From Bradyrhizobium sp. SK17 (GTDB taxonomy: Bacteria; Pseudomonadota; Alphaproteobacteria; Rhizobiales; Xanthobacteraceae), in the NCBI RefSeq assembly GCF_002831585.1, contig NZ_CP025113.1:4293001-4357000 (forward strand): a stretch of 64,000 bases of DNA, given 5' to 3'. Positions 17,309 to 26,164 of this stretch are shown here, one piece after another. The notes under the pieces are model-generated. The model searched no databases. It was not told the DNA's origin and worked only from the letters and a program-made list of their open reading frames with translations. The stretch's first letter is position 1, and every line of letters begins with the position of its first letter. The position numbers were made by a program, and so were the translations under genes.

Positions 17309-17328
17309 TTATATGTCTAGACATATAA
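17309..17328. promoter_or_regulatory. Perfect 20-bp palindrome, probable HutC operator
   Basis: TTATATGTCTAGACATATAA reads identically on both strands and sits in the 86-base gap between divergent hutF and hutI. It is AT-rich, and perfect dyads of this length are rare by chance. GntR/HutC proteins bind such dyads, and the location would control both hut arms. The symmetry is seen directly; the binding is inferred. Confidence 0.7.
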
Positions 17329-17360
17329 GTCAAGCATCCCACCTCGAAGGGACCTTTCGC

Positions 17361-18575
17361 ATGGCAGAGCGCTTCGACCGGATCTGGCACAATGCCAGGC
17401 TCGCTACGATGCGCGGCGACCGCGCCGATCTCGGCGAGATCGAGCGCGGGTTGGTCGCGGCGCGCGACGGCCGCATCGTCTATGCGGATGCGCAATCGGA
17501 TTTTCCTGTGGACGCGGATGCCGTCGAGCGGATCGATTGCGGCGGCCGCTGGATCACGCCCGGCCTGGTCGATTGCCACACCCATCTCGTGTTCGGCGGC
17601 AATCGCGCGCACGAGTTCGAGCTTCGCTTGAAGGGCGCGAGCTATGAGGAGATCGCGCGCGCCGGCGGCGGCATCGTCTCGACGGTTGCCGCAACACGCA
17701 AGGCGACCGAGGCCGAACTAGTTGCAGGCGCGCTGCCGCGGCTCGATGCCCTGATCGGCGAAGGCGCAACCACCGTAGAGATCAAGTCCGGTTATGGTCT
17801 CGATGTCGAGACCGAGATGCGGCAGCTTTCGGCCGCGCGCCAGCTCGGCCAGTTGCGGAAGGTTGCGATCCGCACCTCCTTCCTCGGTGCGCATGCCCTG
17901 CCGCCGGAGGCCAATGGCGACAAGGACCGCTACATCGATCTGGTCTGCAATGCGATGTTGCCGGCGGTGGCCAAGGCCGGCCTTGCCGATGCCGTCGACG
18001 CGTTCATGGAAGACATCGCATTTTCCGGAGAGCAGACGGCGCGGGTGCTCGCGGCGGCGCGTGCGCTGGGAGTGCCCGTGAAGCTGCACGCGGATCAGTT
18101 GTCGAATCTCGGCGGTGCGGCACTCGCCGCAAAATTCTCCGCGCTGTCGGCCGATCATCTCGAGCATACCGACGAAGCCGGCGCTGCCGCGATGGCCAAG
18201 GCGGGGACCGTGGCGGTGGTGCTGCCCGGCGCGTTCTACTTCATTCGCGAGACGCAGAAGCCGCCGGTCGAGCTGTTCCGCAAGCATGGCGTGCCGATGG
18301 CGCTGGCGACCGACTGCAATCCAGGCAGTTCGCCGCTGACCTCGCTGCTGCTTGCGATGAACATGGGCGCGACGCTGTTCCGGATGACGGTCGCCGAATG
18401 TCTCGCAGGCGTGACGCGGGAAGGAGCCCGCGCGCTCGGCCTGCTCGCCGAGACCGGTACGCTCGAAGCAGGCAAGTCCTGCGATCTTGCGATCTGGGAC
18501 GTCGATCGTCCCGCCGAACTGGTCTACCGGATCGGCTTCAATCCGTTGCACGGCCGGGTGTGGAGGGGCCAATGA
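17361..18575 (+). CDS. hutI: Imidazolonepropionase
   Basis: A 404-residue metal-dependent amidohydrolase that opens the imidazolone ring to give N-formimidoyl-glutamate, the third step of histidine breakdown. The metal motif [20 protein letters not shown] lies near residues 69-88. The further motifs [26 protein letters not shown] and [10 protein letters not shown] fit HutI. ATG 17361 was chosen because the longer in-frame extension runs through the operator and into hutF. Its stop overlaps the hutH start (ATGA). Confidence 0.94.
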   Translation: MAERFDRIWHNARLATMRGDRADLGEIERGLVAARDGRIVYADAQSDFPVDADAVERIDCGGRWITPGLVDCHTHLVFGGNRAHEFELRLKGASYEEIARAGGGIVSTVAATRKATEAELVAGALPRLDALIGEGATTVEIKSGYGLDVETEMRQLSAARQLGQLRKVAIRTSFLGAHALPPEANGDKDRYIDLVCNAMLPAVAKAGLADAVDAFMEDIAFSGEQTARVLAAARALGVPVKLHADQLSNLGGAALAAKFSALSADHLEHTDEAGAAAMAKAGTVAVVLPGAFYFIRETQKPPVELFRKHGVPMALATDCNPGSSPLTSLLLAMNMGATLFRMTVAECLAGVTREGARALGLLAETGTLEAGKSCDLAIWDVDRPAELVYRIGFNPLHGRVWRGQ

Positions 18576-20131
18576 GCGATCGAGATGCGCGCATCGTCGT
18601 GATGCCCGGAACGGTTGGCCTCGATGTGCTGGCGCGCGTGCTCGCGGGGGCGGCCGTCGAGCTCGATGCATCGTTCTGGCCGCGGGTCGAGGCCGCGGCG
18701 GAGATCGTGGCGAAGGCGGCACGGACCGACGTTCCCGCCTACGGCATCAATACCGGATTCGGGAAGCTGGCATCGACGCGCATTGCGCCCGACCAGACGG
18801 CGCTGCTTCAGCGCAACCTGATCCTGTCGCATTGTTGCGGGGTCGGCCCTGCCACGCCCGAGCCGATCGTGCGCCTGATGATGGCGTTAAAGGTGATCTC
18901 GCTCGGCCGTGGCGCCTCTGGCGTGCGCCGCGAAATCATCGAGCAGTTGCAGGGCATGCTGGCGCGCGGCGTCACGCCGCTGGTCCCGCAGCAGGGTTCG
19001 GTCGGCGCGTCCGGCGATCTCGCGCCGCTCGCGCATATGACCGCCGTGATGATCGGGGAGGGGCAGGCGATCCACGGTGGCAGGATCGTGCCGGGCCATG
19101 AAGCGCTGGCGACCGCTGGCCTCGCGCCATTGACGCTCGGCCCCAAGGAGGGGCTCGCGCTGATCAACGGCACGCAGTTTTCGACAGCCTACGCGATTTC
19201 GGGCCTGCTGCGCGCGCATCGGCTGGCGTGTGCCGCGCTGGTGACCGGTGCGCTGTCGGTCGATGCGGCGATGGCGTCGACGGTGCCGTTTCGCCCGGAG
19301 ATCCAGGCCTTGCGCGGCCACGACGGGCAGATCGCCGCGGCTGCGACCTTGACCGCGCTGCTCGACGGCAGCGACATCAGGCAGTCGCATCTCGAAGGCG
19401 ACGAGCGGGTGCAGGACCCTTATTGCCTGCGCTGCCAGCCGCAGGTCGCGGGCGCCGTGCTCGATCTGCTCGCGCAGGCCGCGCGCGGGCTGACCGTCGA
19501 AGCCAACGCCGTCACAGATAATCCGCTGGTGCTGGTCGAGACCAATGAGATCGTCTCCGGCGGCAATTTCCACGCCGAGCCGGTGGCGTTCGCCGCTGAC
19601 CAGATCGCGCTGGCGCTCTCGGAGATCGGCGCGACCAGCGAGCGCCGGATCGCAACGCTGGTCGATCCCGCGCTGAATTTCGGCTTGCCGCCGTTCCTGA
19701 CGCCTCAACCCGGCATCAACTCCGGGTTCATGATCGCCGAGGTCACGGCGGCCGCGCTGTATGCCGAGAACAAGCAGCGCGCGATGCCGTGCTCGATTGA
19801 TTCGACGCCGACCAGCGCCAACCAGGAAGATCACGTCTCGATGGCGGCCCATGCCGCGCGACGGCTGTCCGACATGGCCGACAATCTCGCTGCCATCCTG
19901 GGCATCGAGCTGCTGGTCGCGGCGCAGGGCATCACGCTGCGCGCGCCGCATTCAACGAGCAAGCCGCTCGCCGCCGTCATCGCTGCGCTGCGTGCGCATG
20001 TTCCCGCGCTCGCCGCGGACCGCTACATGGCCGACGATCTTGCGCAGGCAGCGCGGCTGATCGAAGCCGACGCGTTGCCTGCCGCCGCAATCGCGGCCCT
20101 TTCGACCGATCCGTTTCCAAAATTCGCTTAG
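18572..20131 (+). CDS. hutH: Histidine ammonia-lyase
   Basis: A 519-residue enzyme that converts histidine to urocanate and ammonia. The MIO cofactor-forming Ala146-Ser147-Gly148 sits in [15 protein letters not shown]. Other family signatures are YGINTGFG near 57-64, QEDHVSMA and the long helical C-terminus. It is translationally coupled to hutI upstream and lies 18 bases before hutU. The length is normal for HutH. Confidence 0.96.
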   Translation: MSDRDARIVVMPGTVGLDVLARVLAGAAVELDASFWPRVEAAAEIVAKAARTDVPAYGINTGFGKLASTRIAPDQTALLQRNLILSHCCGVGPATPEPIVRLMMALKVISLGRGASGVRREIIEQLQGMLARGVTPLVPQQGSVGASGDLAPLAHMTAVMIGEGQAIHGGRIVPGHEALATAGLAPLTLGPKEGLALINGTQFSTAYAISGLLRAHRLACAALVTGALSVDAAMASTVPFRPEIQALRGHDGQIAAAATLTALLDGSDIRQSHLEGDERVQDPYCLRCQPQVAGAVLDLLAQAARGLTVEANAVTDNPLVLVETNEIVSGGNFHAEPVAFAADQIALALSEIGATSERRIATLVDPALNFGLPPFLTPQPGINSGFMIAEVTAAALYAENKQRAMPCSIDSTPTSANQEDHVSMAAHAARRLSDMADNLAAILGIELLVAAQGITLRAPHSTSKPLAAVIAALRAHVPALAADRYMADDLAQAARLIEADALPAAAIAALSTDPFPKFA

Positions 20132-20149
20132 CCGACAGGGGCCCCCGTC

Positions 20150-21820
20150 ATGAATCGCCGACTCGACAATGAACGCATCATCCGCGCTCCCCGCGGCAGC
20201 GACATCAGCGCGAAGAGCTGGCTGACGGAAGCGCCGCTGCGCATGCTGATGAACAATCTGGACCCCGATGTCGCCGAGCGCCCGAGCGAGCTCGTGGTCT
20301 ATGGCGGCATCGGTCGCGCGGCGCGCGACTGGGAGAGTTTTGACCGGATCGCCGCCTCCTTGCGCAAGCTCGAAGCCGATCAGACGCTGCTGGTGCAATC
20401 CGGCAAGCCGGTCGGTGTTTTCCGTACCCATGCGGATGCGCCGCGCGTCCTGATCGCGAATTCGAATCTGGTGCCGCATTGGGCGACGCTCGATCATTTC
20501 AACGAACTCGATCGGCAGGGCCTGATGATGTTCGGCCAGATGACGGCCGGCTCCTGGATCTACATCGGCAGCCAGGGCATCGTGCAGGGGACCTATGAGA
20601 CCTTCGTCGAAGTCGGGCGCCGGCATTATGGCGGCAGTCTTGCCGGCAAATGGATTCTCACGGCGGGCCTCGGTGGCATGGGCGGCGCGCAGCCGCTGGC
20701 CGCGACCATGGCCGGCGCTTCGATGCTCGCGGTCGAGTGCCAGCCGAGCCGCATCGAGATGCGGCTGCGCACGGGCTATCTCGACCGCCAGGCCGCGACG
20801 CTCGACGCGGCGTTGGCGATCATTGCCGATGCGACCAAGAGCGGGAAGCCTGTGTCGGTCGGCCTGCTCGGCAATGCGGCCGAGATCTTTCCGGAACTGG
20901 TGCGGCGTGGCGTGCGGCCCGATATCGTCACCGACCAGACCAGCGCGCATGATCCGATCAACGGCTATTTGCCAAGGGGGTGGACGCTCGCCGAATGGGA
21001 GACGCGGCGCGCCGCCGATCCGAAGGCGGTCGAGACGGCCTCCAAGACCTCGATGGTCGATCACGTCCGGGCCATGCTGGATTTCCACGCGCAGGGCATC
21101 CCGACGCTCGACTACGGCAACAACATCCGCCAGATGGCCAAGGACATGGGCCTGAAGCAGGCGTTCGATTTTCCGGGCTTCGTGCCGGCCTATATCCGGC
21201 CGCTGTTCTGCCGCGGCGTCGGGCCGTTCCGCTGGGCGGCGCTGTCGGGCGATCCCGAGGACATCTTCAAGACCGATGCCAAGGTCAAGGAGCTGATGCC
21301 CAACGATGGCCATCTGCACAACTGGCTCGACATGGCGAAGGCCCGCATCAAGTTTCAGGGGCTGCCGGCGCGGATCTGCTGGGTCGGTCTCGGCGACCGT
21401 CATCGCCTCGGCCTTGCCTTCAACGAGATGGTGGCGCGCGGCGAGCTCAAGGCGCCGATCGTGATCGGCCGCGATCATCTCGACAGCGGGTCGGTGGCGA
21501 GCCCGAACCGCGAGACCGAGGCGATGCGCGATGGTTCGGATGCGGTGTCGGACTGGCCGCTGCTCAATGCGCTGCTCAATTGTGCGAGCGGGGCCACCTG
21601 GGTGTCGTTGCATCACGGCGGCGGCGTCGGCATCGGCTATTCGCAGCATGCCGGCATGGTGATCGTCGCCGACGGCACGCCGGAAGCGGCGCGCCGGCTC
21701 GAGCGCGTGCTGTGGAACGACCCGGCGACCGGCGTGATGCGCCACGCCGACGCCGGCTATGAGACGGCGATCGAATGCGCCCGCGCCAACGGGCTCGATC
21801 TGCCGAGCCTGCGCGCGTGA
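20150..21820 (+). CDS. hutU: Urocanate hydratase
   Basis: A 556-residue NAD-dependent enzyme converting urocanate to imidazolonepropionate. Recognisable stretches include [34 protein letters not shown], the nucleotide-binding [13 protein letters not shown] and [18 protein letters not shown] with the conserved Cys. The full length matches the family (about 555). It ends the rightward hutIHU operon. Confidence 0.96.
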   Translation: MNRRLDNERIIRAPRGSDISAKSWLTEAPLRMLMNNLDPDVAERPSELVVYGGIGRAARDWESFDRIAASLRKLEADQTLLVQSGKPVGVFRTHADAPRVLIANSNLVPHWATLDHFNELDRQGLMMFGQMTAGSWIYIGSQGIVQGTYETFVEVGRRHYGGSLAGKWILTAGLGGMGGAQPLAATMAGASMLAVECQPSRIEMRLRTGYLDRQAATLDAALAIIADATKSGKPVSVGLLGNAAEIFPELVRRGVRPDIVTDQTSAHDPINGYLPRGWTLAEWETRRAADPKAVETASKTSMVDHVRAMLDFHAQGIPTLDYGNNIRQMAKDMGLKQAFDFPGFVPAYIRPLFCRGVGPFRWAALSGDPEDIFKTDAKVKELMPNDGHLHNWLDMAKARIKFQGLPARICWVGLGDRHRLGLAFNEMVARGELKAPIVIGRDHLDSGSVASPNRETEAMRDGSDAVSDWPLLNALLNCASGATWVSLHHGGGVGIGYSQHAGMVIVADGTPEAARRLERVLWNDPATGVMRHADAGYETAIECARANGLDLPSLRA

Positions 21821-21826
21821 GGTGAC

Positions 21827-21858
21827 GTCGGCGAGACGCCCGAAGGGATCTCACCGAC
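21827..21858. terminator. Candidate hairpin between convergent hutU and binding-protein gene
   Basis: GTCGGCGAGA (21827-21836) pairs with TCTCACCGAC (21849-21858) with one mismatch around a 12-base loop. The gap separates two convergent genes. No clear U-tract follows on either strand, so intrinsic termination is only a possibility. Confidence 0.3.
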
Positions 21859-21863
21859 TGTCT

Positions 21864-23075
21864 TCAATCCGCCGACAGCGGTTCGCCGGTCAGCGACCAG
21901 CTTTCGCCGTCGAATGTCGCGATCCGCAGGGTTCGGAACGGCGTGTAGTCGCCGGGGCGTATGCCGATCGAGATACCCGGAAGCATCATCGGCAGCCGCT
22001 CGCCGTTCAGCGAGGTCGCCTGCTTGATCAGGTTCTCGCGGGTCAGGTCGTCGCCGCATTTGCGCAGCGCCAGCTCGAGGCCATGCACGTTCATATAGGC
22101 AACCAGCACGGAGTAGTCGTCCGGATTGGCTGACGGCGCGTAGGTCTTCAGGAAGTCCTTGTAAGCCTTGACCTCGTCGTCATTGGCCCAGGCCGGATCG
22201 CCGGGCTGCTTGAGGAATTGCGTTGTGACCAGCCCCTTGGACGCTTCGAGGCCTGCCGGTTTCAGGATGGTCTCGACCGATGCCGTCGAACCGCCGATCA
22301 CGTGCAGGGGTTTCCAGCCGAGCTCGTAGACCTTGCGGATCGATTGCGCGGCGGCCTTCGACGACGACTGTTCGATCAGCGTGTCGACGCCGGCGGCCTT
22401 GAGCTGGACGATCTGCGAGTCGATCGTCGGGTCGGCGAGTTCGTAGGAGGCCTGCGCGACGATCAGCTCGGCCTTCGGACCGAGGCCGGCGCGGAGGCCC
22501 TTGAGATAGTCCTTGCCGTAGTCGTCGTTCTGGTAGAGCACGCCGATCCTAGCGTTCGGCTTTGCGCTCAGGATGTACTTGGCGACGACGCGGCCCTCGG
22601 TCTCGAAGTCCGGATAGAGCGGAACCGTCCACGGGAAGGTCTTGGGATCGTTGAAACGGCGTCCGCCGGCCGTGATGAAGAGCTGCGGCACTTGCTTGGC
22701 ATTGAGGTATTTCTGGATCGCGACGTTGGGCGCGGTGCCGATCGTGCCGACCTCTGCCAGCACGCCGACATCTTCGATCAGCTTGCGGGATTGCTCGACC
22801 GCTTTCGGCGCGCTGTAGGCGTTGTCGAGTTGGGTGAAATTGATCTTGCGGCCGTTGATGCCGCCTTTCGCGTTGAGCATCTCGAAATAGCCGACCACCG
22901 CGCGGCCGGCGCCGGCGCCGAAGGCGGAGGCCGGCCCGCTCAACGGCGTCGACTGGCCGAGCTTGATCTCGGTGTCGCTGGCGCCGGGACCGTAGGCCTT
23001 CTGGGCGTAGGCAGGCGCCGCCAGCAGGGCGGACAGCGCGACGGCCGTCAGCACCCGGTCGATGATGTGGTTCAA
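21864..23075 (-). CDS. LivJ-type ABC substrate-binding protein without neighbouring permease
   Basis: A 403-residue periplasmic binding protein. The start is taken as TTG at 23075, which follows GGGAGAG and gives a clean signal peptide (ALSALLAAPAYA, cleavage before Q). A longer in-frame reading upstream lacks this support. The mature protein has the LivJ pattern IKLGQSTPLSGPASAFGAGAG. No branched-chain-type permease or ATPase lies near it. Its neighbours are acyl-CoA catabolic genes, so the ligand may be an aromatic or branched carboxylate; this is inference. Confidence 0.85.
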   Translation of the reverse strand: MNHIIDRVLTAVALSALLAAPAYAQKAYGPGASDTEIKLGQSTPLSGPASAFGAGAGRAVVGYFEMLNAKGGINGRKINFTQLDNAYSAPKAVEQSRKLIEDVGVLAEVGTIGTAPNVAIQKYLNAKQVPQLFITAGGRRFNDPKTFPWTVPLYPDFETEGRVVAKYILSAKPNARIGVLYQNDDYGKDYLKGLRAGLGPKAELIVAQASYELADPTIDSQIVQLKAAGVDTLIEQSSSKAAAQSIRKVYELGWKPLHVIGGSTASVETILKPAGLEASKGLVTTQFLKQPGDPAWANDDEVKAYKDFLKTYAPSANPDDYSVLVAYMNVHGLELALRKCGDDLTRENLIKQATSLNGERLPMMLPGISIGIRPGDYTPFRTLRIATFDGESWSLTGEPLSAD

Positions 23076-23158
23076 GGTCGTCTCTCCCTCTAATTTGTTT
23101 CTTGTTGAAAATCGAACTGCGCCAAAGCGCGTTGAGATCGCGCTCTGGCTTGTTGTCT

Positions 23159-23208
23159 GAGCATGATCGTTTTCGGAAAACCGCTTCGCACTTTTCCGGA
23201 TCATGCTC
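23159..23208. repeat. Rhizobiales-type 50-bp palindromic repeat
   Basis: GAGCATGATC at 23159-23168 is mirrored by GATCATGCTC at 23199-23208. TTTTCGGAAAA, CCGCTTCGCA and CTTTTCCG lie between. I recall near-identical palindromes scattered between genes in many Bradyrhizobium genomes. The last base of the repeat is also the last base of the TAG stop of the leftward acyl-CoA dehydrogenase gene, so the hairpin begins exactly at the gene end and may act in termination or mRNA stability. Confidence 0.65.
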
Positions 23209-24347
23209 TAGCGCAACAGCTCGCGGGCGATCACCACGCGCTGGATCTGGTTGGTGCCCTCGAAAATCTGAGTCAGCTTGGCGTCGCGCATCATGCGCTC
23301 GACCGGATAGTCCATGGTGTAGCCGTAGCCGCCGAAGATCTGGACCGCGTCGGTGGTCACCTTCATCGCCATGTCGCTGCCGACACATTTCGCCATGCTG
23401 GCCAGCACGTTGAGGCGCTTCCAGTCGCCGGCATCGCCGGCCCGGGCGCATTCATAGACCAGCGCGCGCGCCGCCTCGATCTGCATCGCCATGTCGGCGA
23501 GCATGAACTGCACGCCCTGGAATTCGGCGATCGGCTTCTTGAATTGCTTGCGCTCCTTGGCGTAGGCGATGCACGCATCGAGCGCACCCTGCGCCAGGCC
23601 AACCGACTGGGCGCCGATGGTCGGACGGTTGAGGTCGAGTGCGCGCATCGACGCGCGAAAACCCTTGCCTTCCTCGCCGACGAGGTTTTCGACCGGAACC
23701 CGGACATTGTCGAAGAAGATCGGCGTATTGGGCGCGCCGCGAAAGCCCATCTTGCGCTCGTGGCGGCCGAACGTGACGCCCTGCATCTTCTTCGGTTCGA
23801 CGATGAAGGCGCTGATGCCGTCGGCCCCGGCGCCGTCACTTGTCCGCGCCATCACCACGATGTAGTCGGCGACGACACCGTAGCTGCACCATTGCTTGCG
23901 GCCGTTGAGGACGTAGCTGTCGCCGTCCTTGCGGGCGCGGGTGTTGAGCGCGGCAACGTCGGAGCCGGCCTGCGGCTCGGAGATCGCGATCGCCGTGACC
24001 ACGCCGCCCTTGGCGATGATCGGCAGATACTTCTTGCGCTGCTCTTCAGAGCCGAAATGCAGCAGCGGCATGATGAACATGGTGTTGAGCGCCGCGATCG
24101 ACGCGCAGGCCGGCGAGACCTTCGAGATCTCCTCGCGCGCGATGCAGGCCATGGTCAGATTGCCGTTCGGGCCGTCGTAGCGCTCCGGCACCCAGAGCTG
24201 CATCAGTCCCATCTCGCCGAACAGCTTGACCAGCTCGAGCGGAAAGCGGTCGGTCTCGTCGATCTCGGCGGCGATCGGCGCCACGTGCTTGGCGACCATC
24301 CTGCGCACGTTGTCGCGGAACGCGACCTGCTCCTCGGAAAAACTCAT
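23208..24347 (-). CDS. Acyl-CoA dehydrogenase, short/branched-chain type
   Basis: A 379-residue FAD flavoprotein that introduces an alpha-beta double bond into an acyl-CoA. Motifs are [48 protein letters not shown] and the C-terminal [15 protein letters not shown] with the expected catalytic Glu. ATG 24347 follows GGGGAG and gives the standard [17 protein letters not shown] start. It is divergent from a GntR-type regulator that probably controls it. Confidence 0.93.
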   Translation of the reverse strand: MSFSEEQVAFRDNVRRMVAKHVAPIAAEIDETDRFPLELVKLFGEMGLMQLWVPERYDGPNGNLTMACIAREEISKVSPACASIAALNTMFIMPLLHFGSEEQRKKYLPIIAKGGVVTAIAISEPQAGSDVAALNTRARKDGDSYVLNGRKQWCSYGVVADYIVVMARTSDGAGADGISAFIVEPKKMQGVTFGRHERKMGFRGAPNTPIFFDNVRVPVENLVGEEGKGFRASMRALDLNRPTIGAQSVGLAQGALDACIAYAKERKQFKKPIAEFQGVQFMLADMAMQIEAARALVYECARAGDAGDWKRLNVLASMAKCVGSDMAMKVTTDAVQIFGGYGYTMDYPVERMMRDAKLTQIFEGTNQIQRVVIARELLR

Positions 24348-24393
24348 ACGGACTCCCCGTCGTTTTCTTTGCCGGAAGCCGAAAAAGGGGCTT

Positions 24394-24414
24394 CCATTGA
24401 ATGGGTGATCCATT
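24394..24414. promoter_or_regulatory. Cluster of CCATT/AATGG half-sites, candidate GntR operator
   Basis: CCATT (24394), AATGG (24400) and CCATT (24410) form two overlapping inverted repeats in the gap between the acyl-CoA dehydrogenase and the GntR-type gene. The arrangement TGGGTGATCCA resembles the TGG-N5-CCA spacing of FadR-family sites. The pattern is short, and assignment is tentative. Confidence 0.35.
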
Positions 24415-24428
24415 TAATAATCCACTGC

Positions 24429-25295
24429 ATGAGCACCAAGTCAAGCCCTCGCACGCCGCAGCGCTCCCGTACCGCCTCGCCGAACCGGCGGGAGCGGGCC
24501 GCCGATCTCCGCGCCGCCGGAGCGTCGGCAGCGCCGACATTCAAGCCGATCCACACCAGGCGGACATTCGAGGAGATCTGCGAGCGGATCCGCGAGCAGC
24601 TGGCGCTCGGCGTGCTGAAGCCGGGCGACAAGCTGCCGGCCGAGCGCGAGCTCGCGCAGCAGCTCGGCGTCAGCCGCAACGTGCTGCGCGAGGCGCTGCG
24701 CAGCCTCGAAATGGCCGGCGTTCTCAAGCTGCAGAAGGGTGTCAAGGGCGGCGCCTTCATCCAGCAGGGCGACACCCGCCGCATGAACGAGGTGATGCGG
24801 GACATGCTGAGCCTCGGGACGATTTCCGTGCGGGAATTGTCGGAGGCGCGGGTCCATGTGCTCGACCTCGTGGTCAGGCTCGCCTGCGCGAATGCGCGGA
24901 GAGCCGACCTGGATGCGCTGGAAGCCAATATCGAGCGGACCGAGCTCGCCACCAAGGAGGGGCGGCTGCTCGATCGGGTCGAATGCTCGCGCGAATTCTA
25001 CAAGCTGCTGGCGGCGTCGACCGGCAACAAGGTGATCGCGATGATCGTCGACTCCGTCACCGAGATCCACATGCGCTTCGTCTATGCCAAGGTCGCCTCC
25101 AGCGGTGTCGCGATGGCCCGGCTAGCGGAGAAGCGGCGCCAGTTCCTGGCGGCGCTGAGCGAGCGAAACGTGGCGCTGGCGAGCCGGCTGCTGCGGTCGC
25201 ATCTGGAATCCGTGCAGCGGATGCTGGAGCAGGACCCCGGGGCGATGTCGCTCCACGTCGCTTTGGCGGACGTGCAGCCCGGGATGCTTCGATAG
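24429..25295 (+). CDS. GntR family regulator, FadR/FCD subfamily
   Basis: A 288-residue regulator. A basic, disordered-looking N-terminal tail (1-42) precedes a GntR winged helix (45-115; KPGDKLPAERELAQQLGVSR then LQKGVKGGAFI). An all-helical FCD domain follows (about 125-265). FCD regulators commonly respond to carboxylates or acyl-CoA intermediates. It is divergent from the acyl-CoA dehydrogenase and 51 bases upstream of the enoyl-CoA hydratase gene. Confidence 0.9.
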   Translation: MSTKSSPRTPQRSRTASPNRRERAADLRAAGASAAPTFKPIHTRRTFEEICERIREQLALGVLKPGDKLPAERELAQQLGVSRNVLREALRSLEMAGVLKLQKGVKGGAFIQQGDTRRMNEVMRDMLSLGTISVRELSEARVHVLDLVVRLACANARRADLDALEANIERTELATKEGRLLDRVECSREFYKLLAASTGNKVIAMIVDSVTEIHMRFVYAKVASSGVAMARLAEKRRQFLAALSERNVALASRLLRSHLESVQRMLEQDPGAMSLHVALADVQPGMLR

Positions 25296-25346
25296 CGCGC
25301 CGGAAAATATCCCAAAACCCAAGCAGCAATAACAACGGAGGTAAAC

Positions 25347-26156
25347 GTGTCCAACTACGCCAAATATGAATGCCTGACGGTCGAGGTCGCCGACAAGGTC
25401 GCGACCGTGACCTTGAACCGCCCGCAGGCGCGCAACGCCATCAATCAGAAGCTGATCCGCGAGCTGCGCACGATCTGGGACGACCTCGCCGACGACCACG
25501 CCGTCAATGTCGTGGTGCTGACCGGCGCCGGCGACTTCTTCAGCGTCGGTGGCGACGTGAAGGCGATGTCGGAGCGGCCCGGCGGCGACGTCCTTGAAGA
25601 GGGCGAGGTCCATGATCCCATGATCAGCCGGCGCGGCGTGACGCGTCAGCTCGAGCTCGACAAGCCGATCATCGCGGCGATCAACGGCGACGCCATCGGC
25701 CTGGCTGCGACCCATGCGCTGCTCTGCGACATCACCGTGATGGCCGAGGACGCGCGGATCGGCGACACCCACGTCTCCCGCGTCGGCCTGGTCGCAGGCG
25801 ACGGCGGCACTGTGATCTGGCCGCTCCTGATCGGCATCAACAAGGCCAAGGAATACCTGATCCGCGGCACCCTGCTGAAGGGCAAGGAGGCGGAGCGGAT
25901 CGGGCTGGTCAATCACGTCGCGCCGCGCGCGGAGGTGCTGGCGAAGGCGCGCGAGATCGCGATCGAGCTCGCCAACGGCCCGACCTGGGCCATTCGCTGG
26001 ACCAAGCTGTCGATCAACCAGATCGTCAAGGAGCGCGTCAACATGCTGCTGGAAGCCTCGATGGCGCTGGAGCAGGTGACGTTCGAGACTGCCGACCACA
26101 AGGAGGCAACGATGTCGTTCAAGCAGAAGCGCAAGCCCCGGTTCGGCCAGGGCTAG
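25347..26156 (+). CDS. Enoyl-CoA hydratase/isomerase family protein
   Basis: A 269-residue crotonase-fold protein. The GTG start follows ACGGAGG. Oxyanion-hole strands are visible (GAGDFFSVGGDVKAM near 54-68, AINGDAIGLAATHALLCD near 111-128). Where classical hydratases have the first catalytic Glu, this protein reads GDTHVSRVGLVAGDGG, so that Glu is absent and an Asp-containing GDGG follows. It may therefore be a hydratase variant, isomerase or hydrolase. It begins a five-gene stretch of CoA metabolism. Confidence 0.88.
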   Translation: MSNYAKYECLTVEVADKVATVTLNRPQARNAINQKLIRELRTIWDDLADDHAVNVVVLTGAGDFFSVGGDVKAMSERPGGDVLEEGEVHDPMISRRGVTRQLELDKPIIAAINGDAIGLAATHALLCDITVMAEDARIGDTHVSRVGLVAGDGGTVIWPLLIGINKAKEYLIRGTLLKGKEAERIGLVNHVAPRAEVLAKAREIAIELANGPTWAIRWTKLSINQIVKERVNMLLEASMALEQVTFETADHKEATMSFKQKRKPRFGQG

Positions 26157-26164
26157 GCCGGGCG

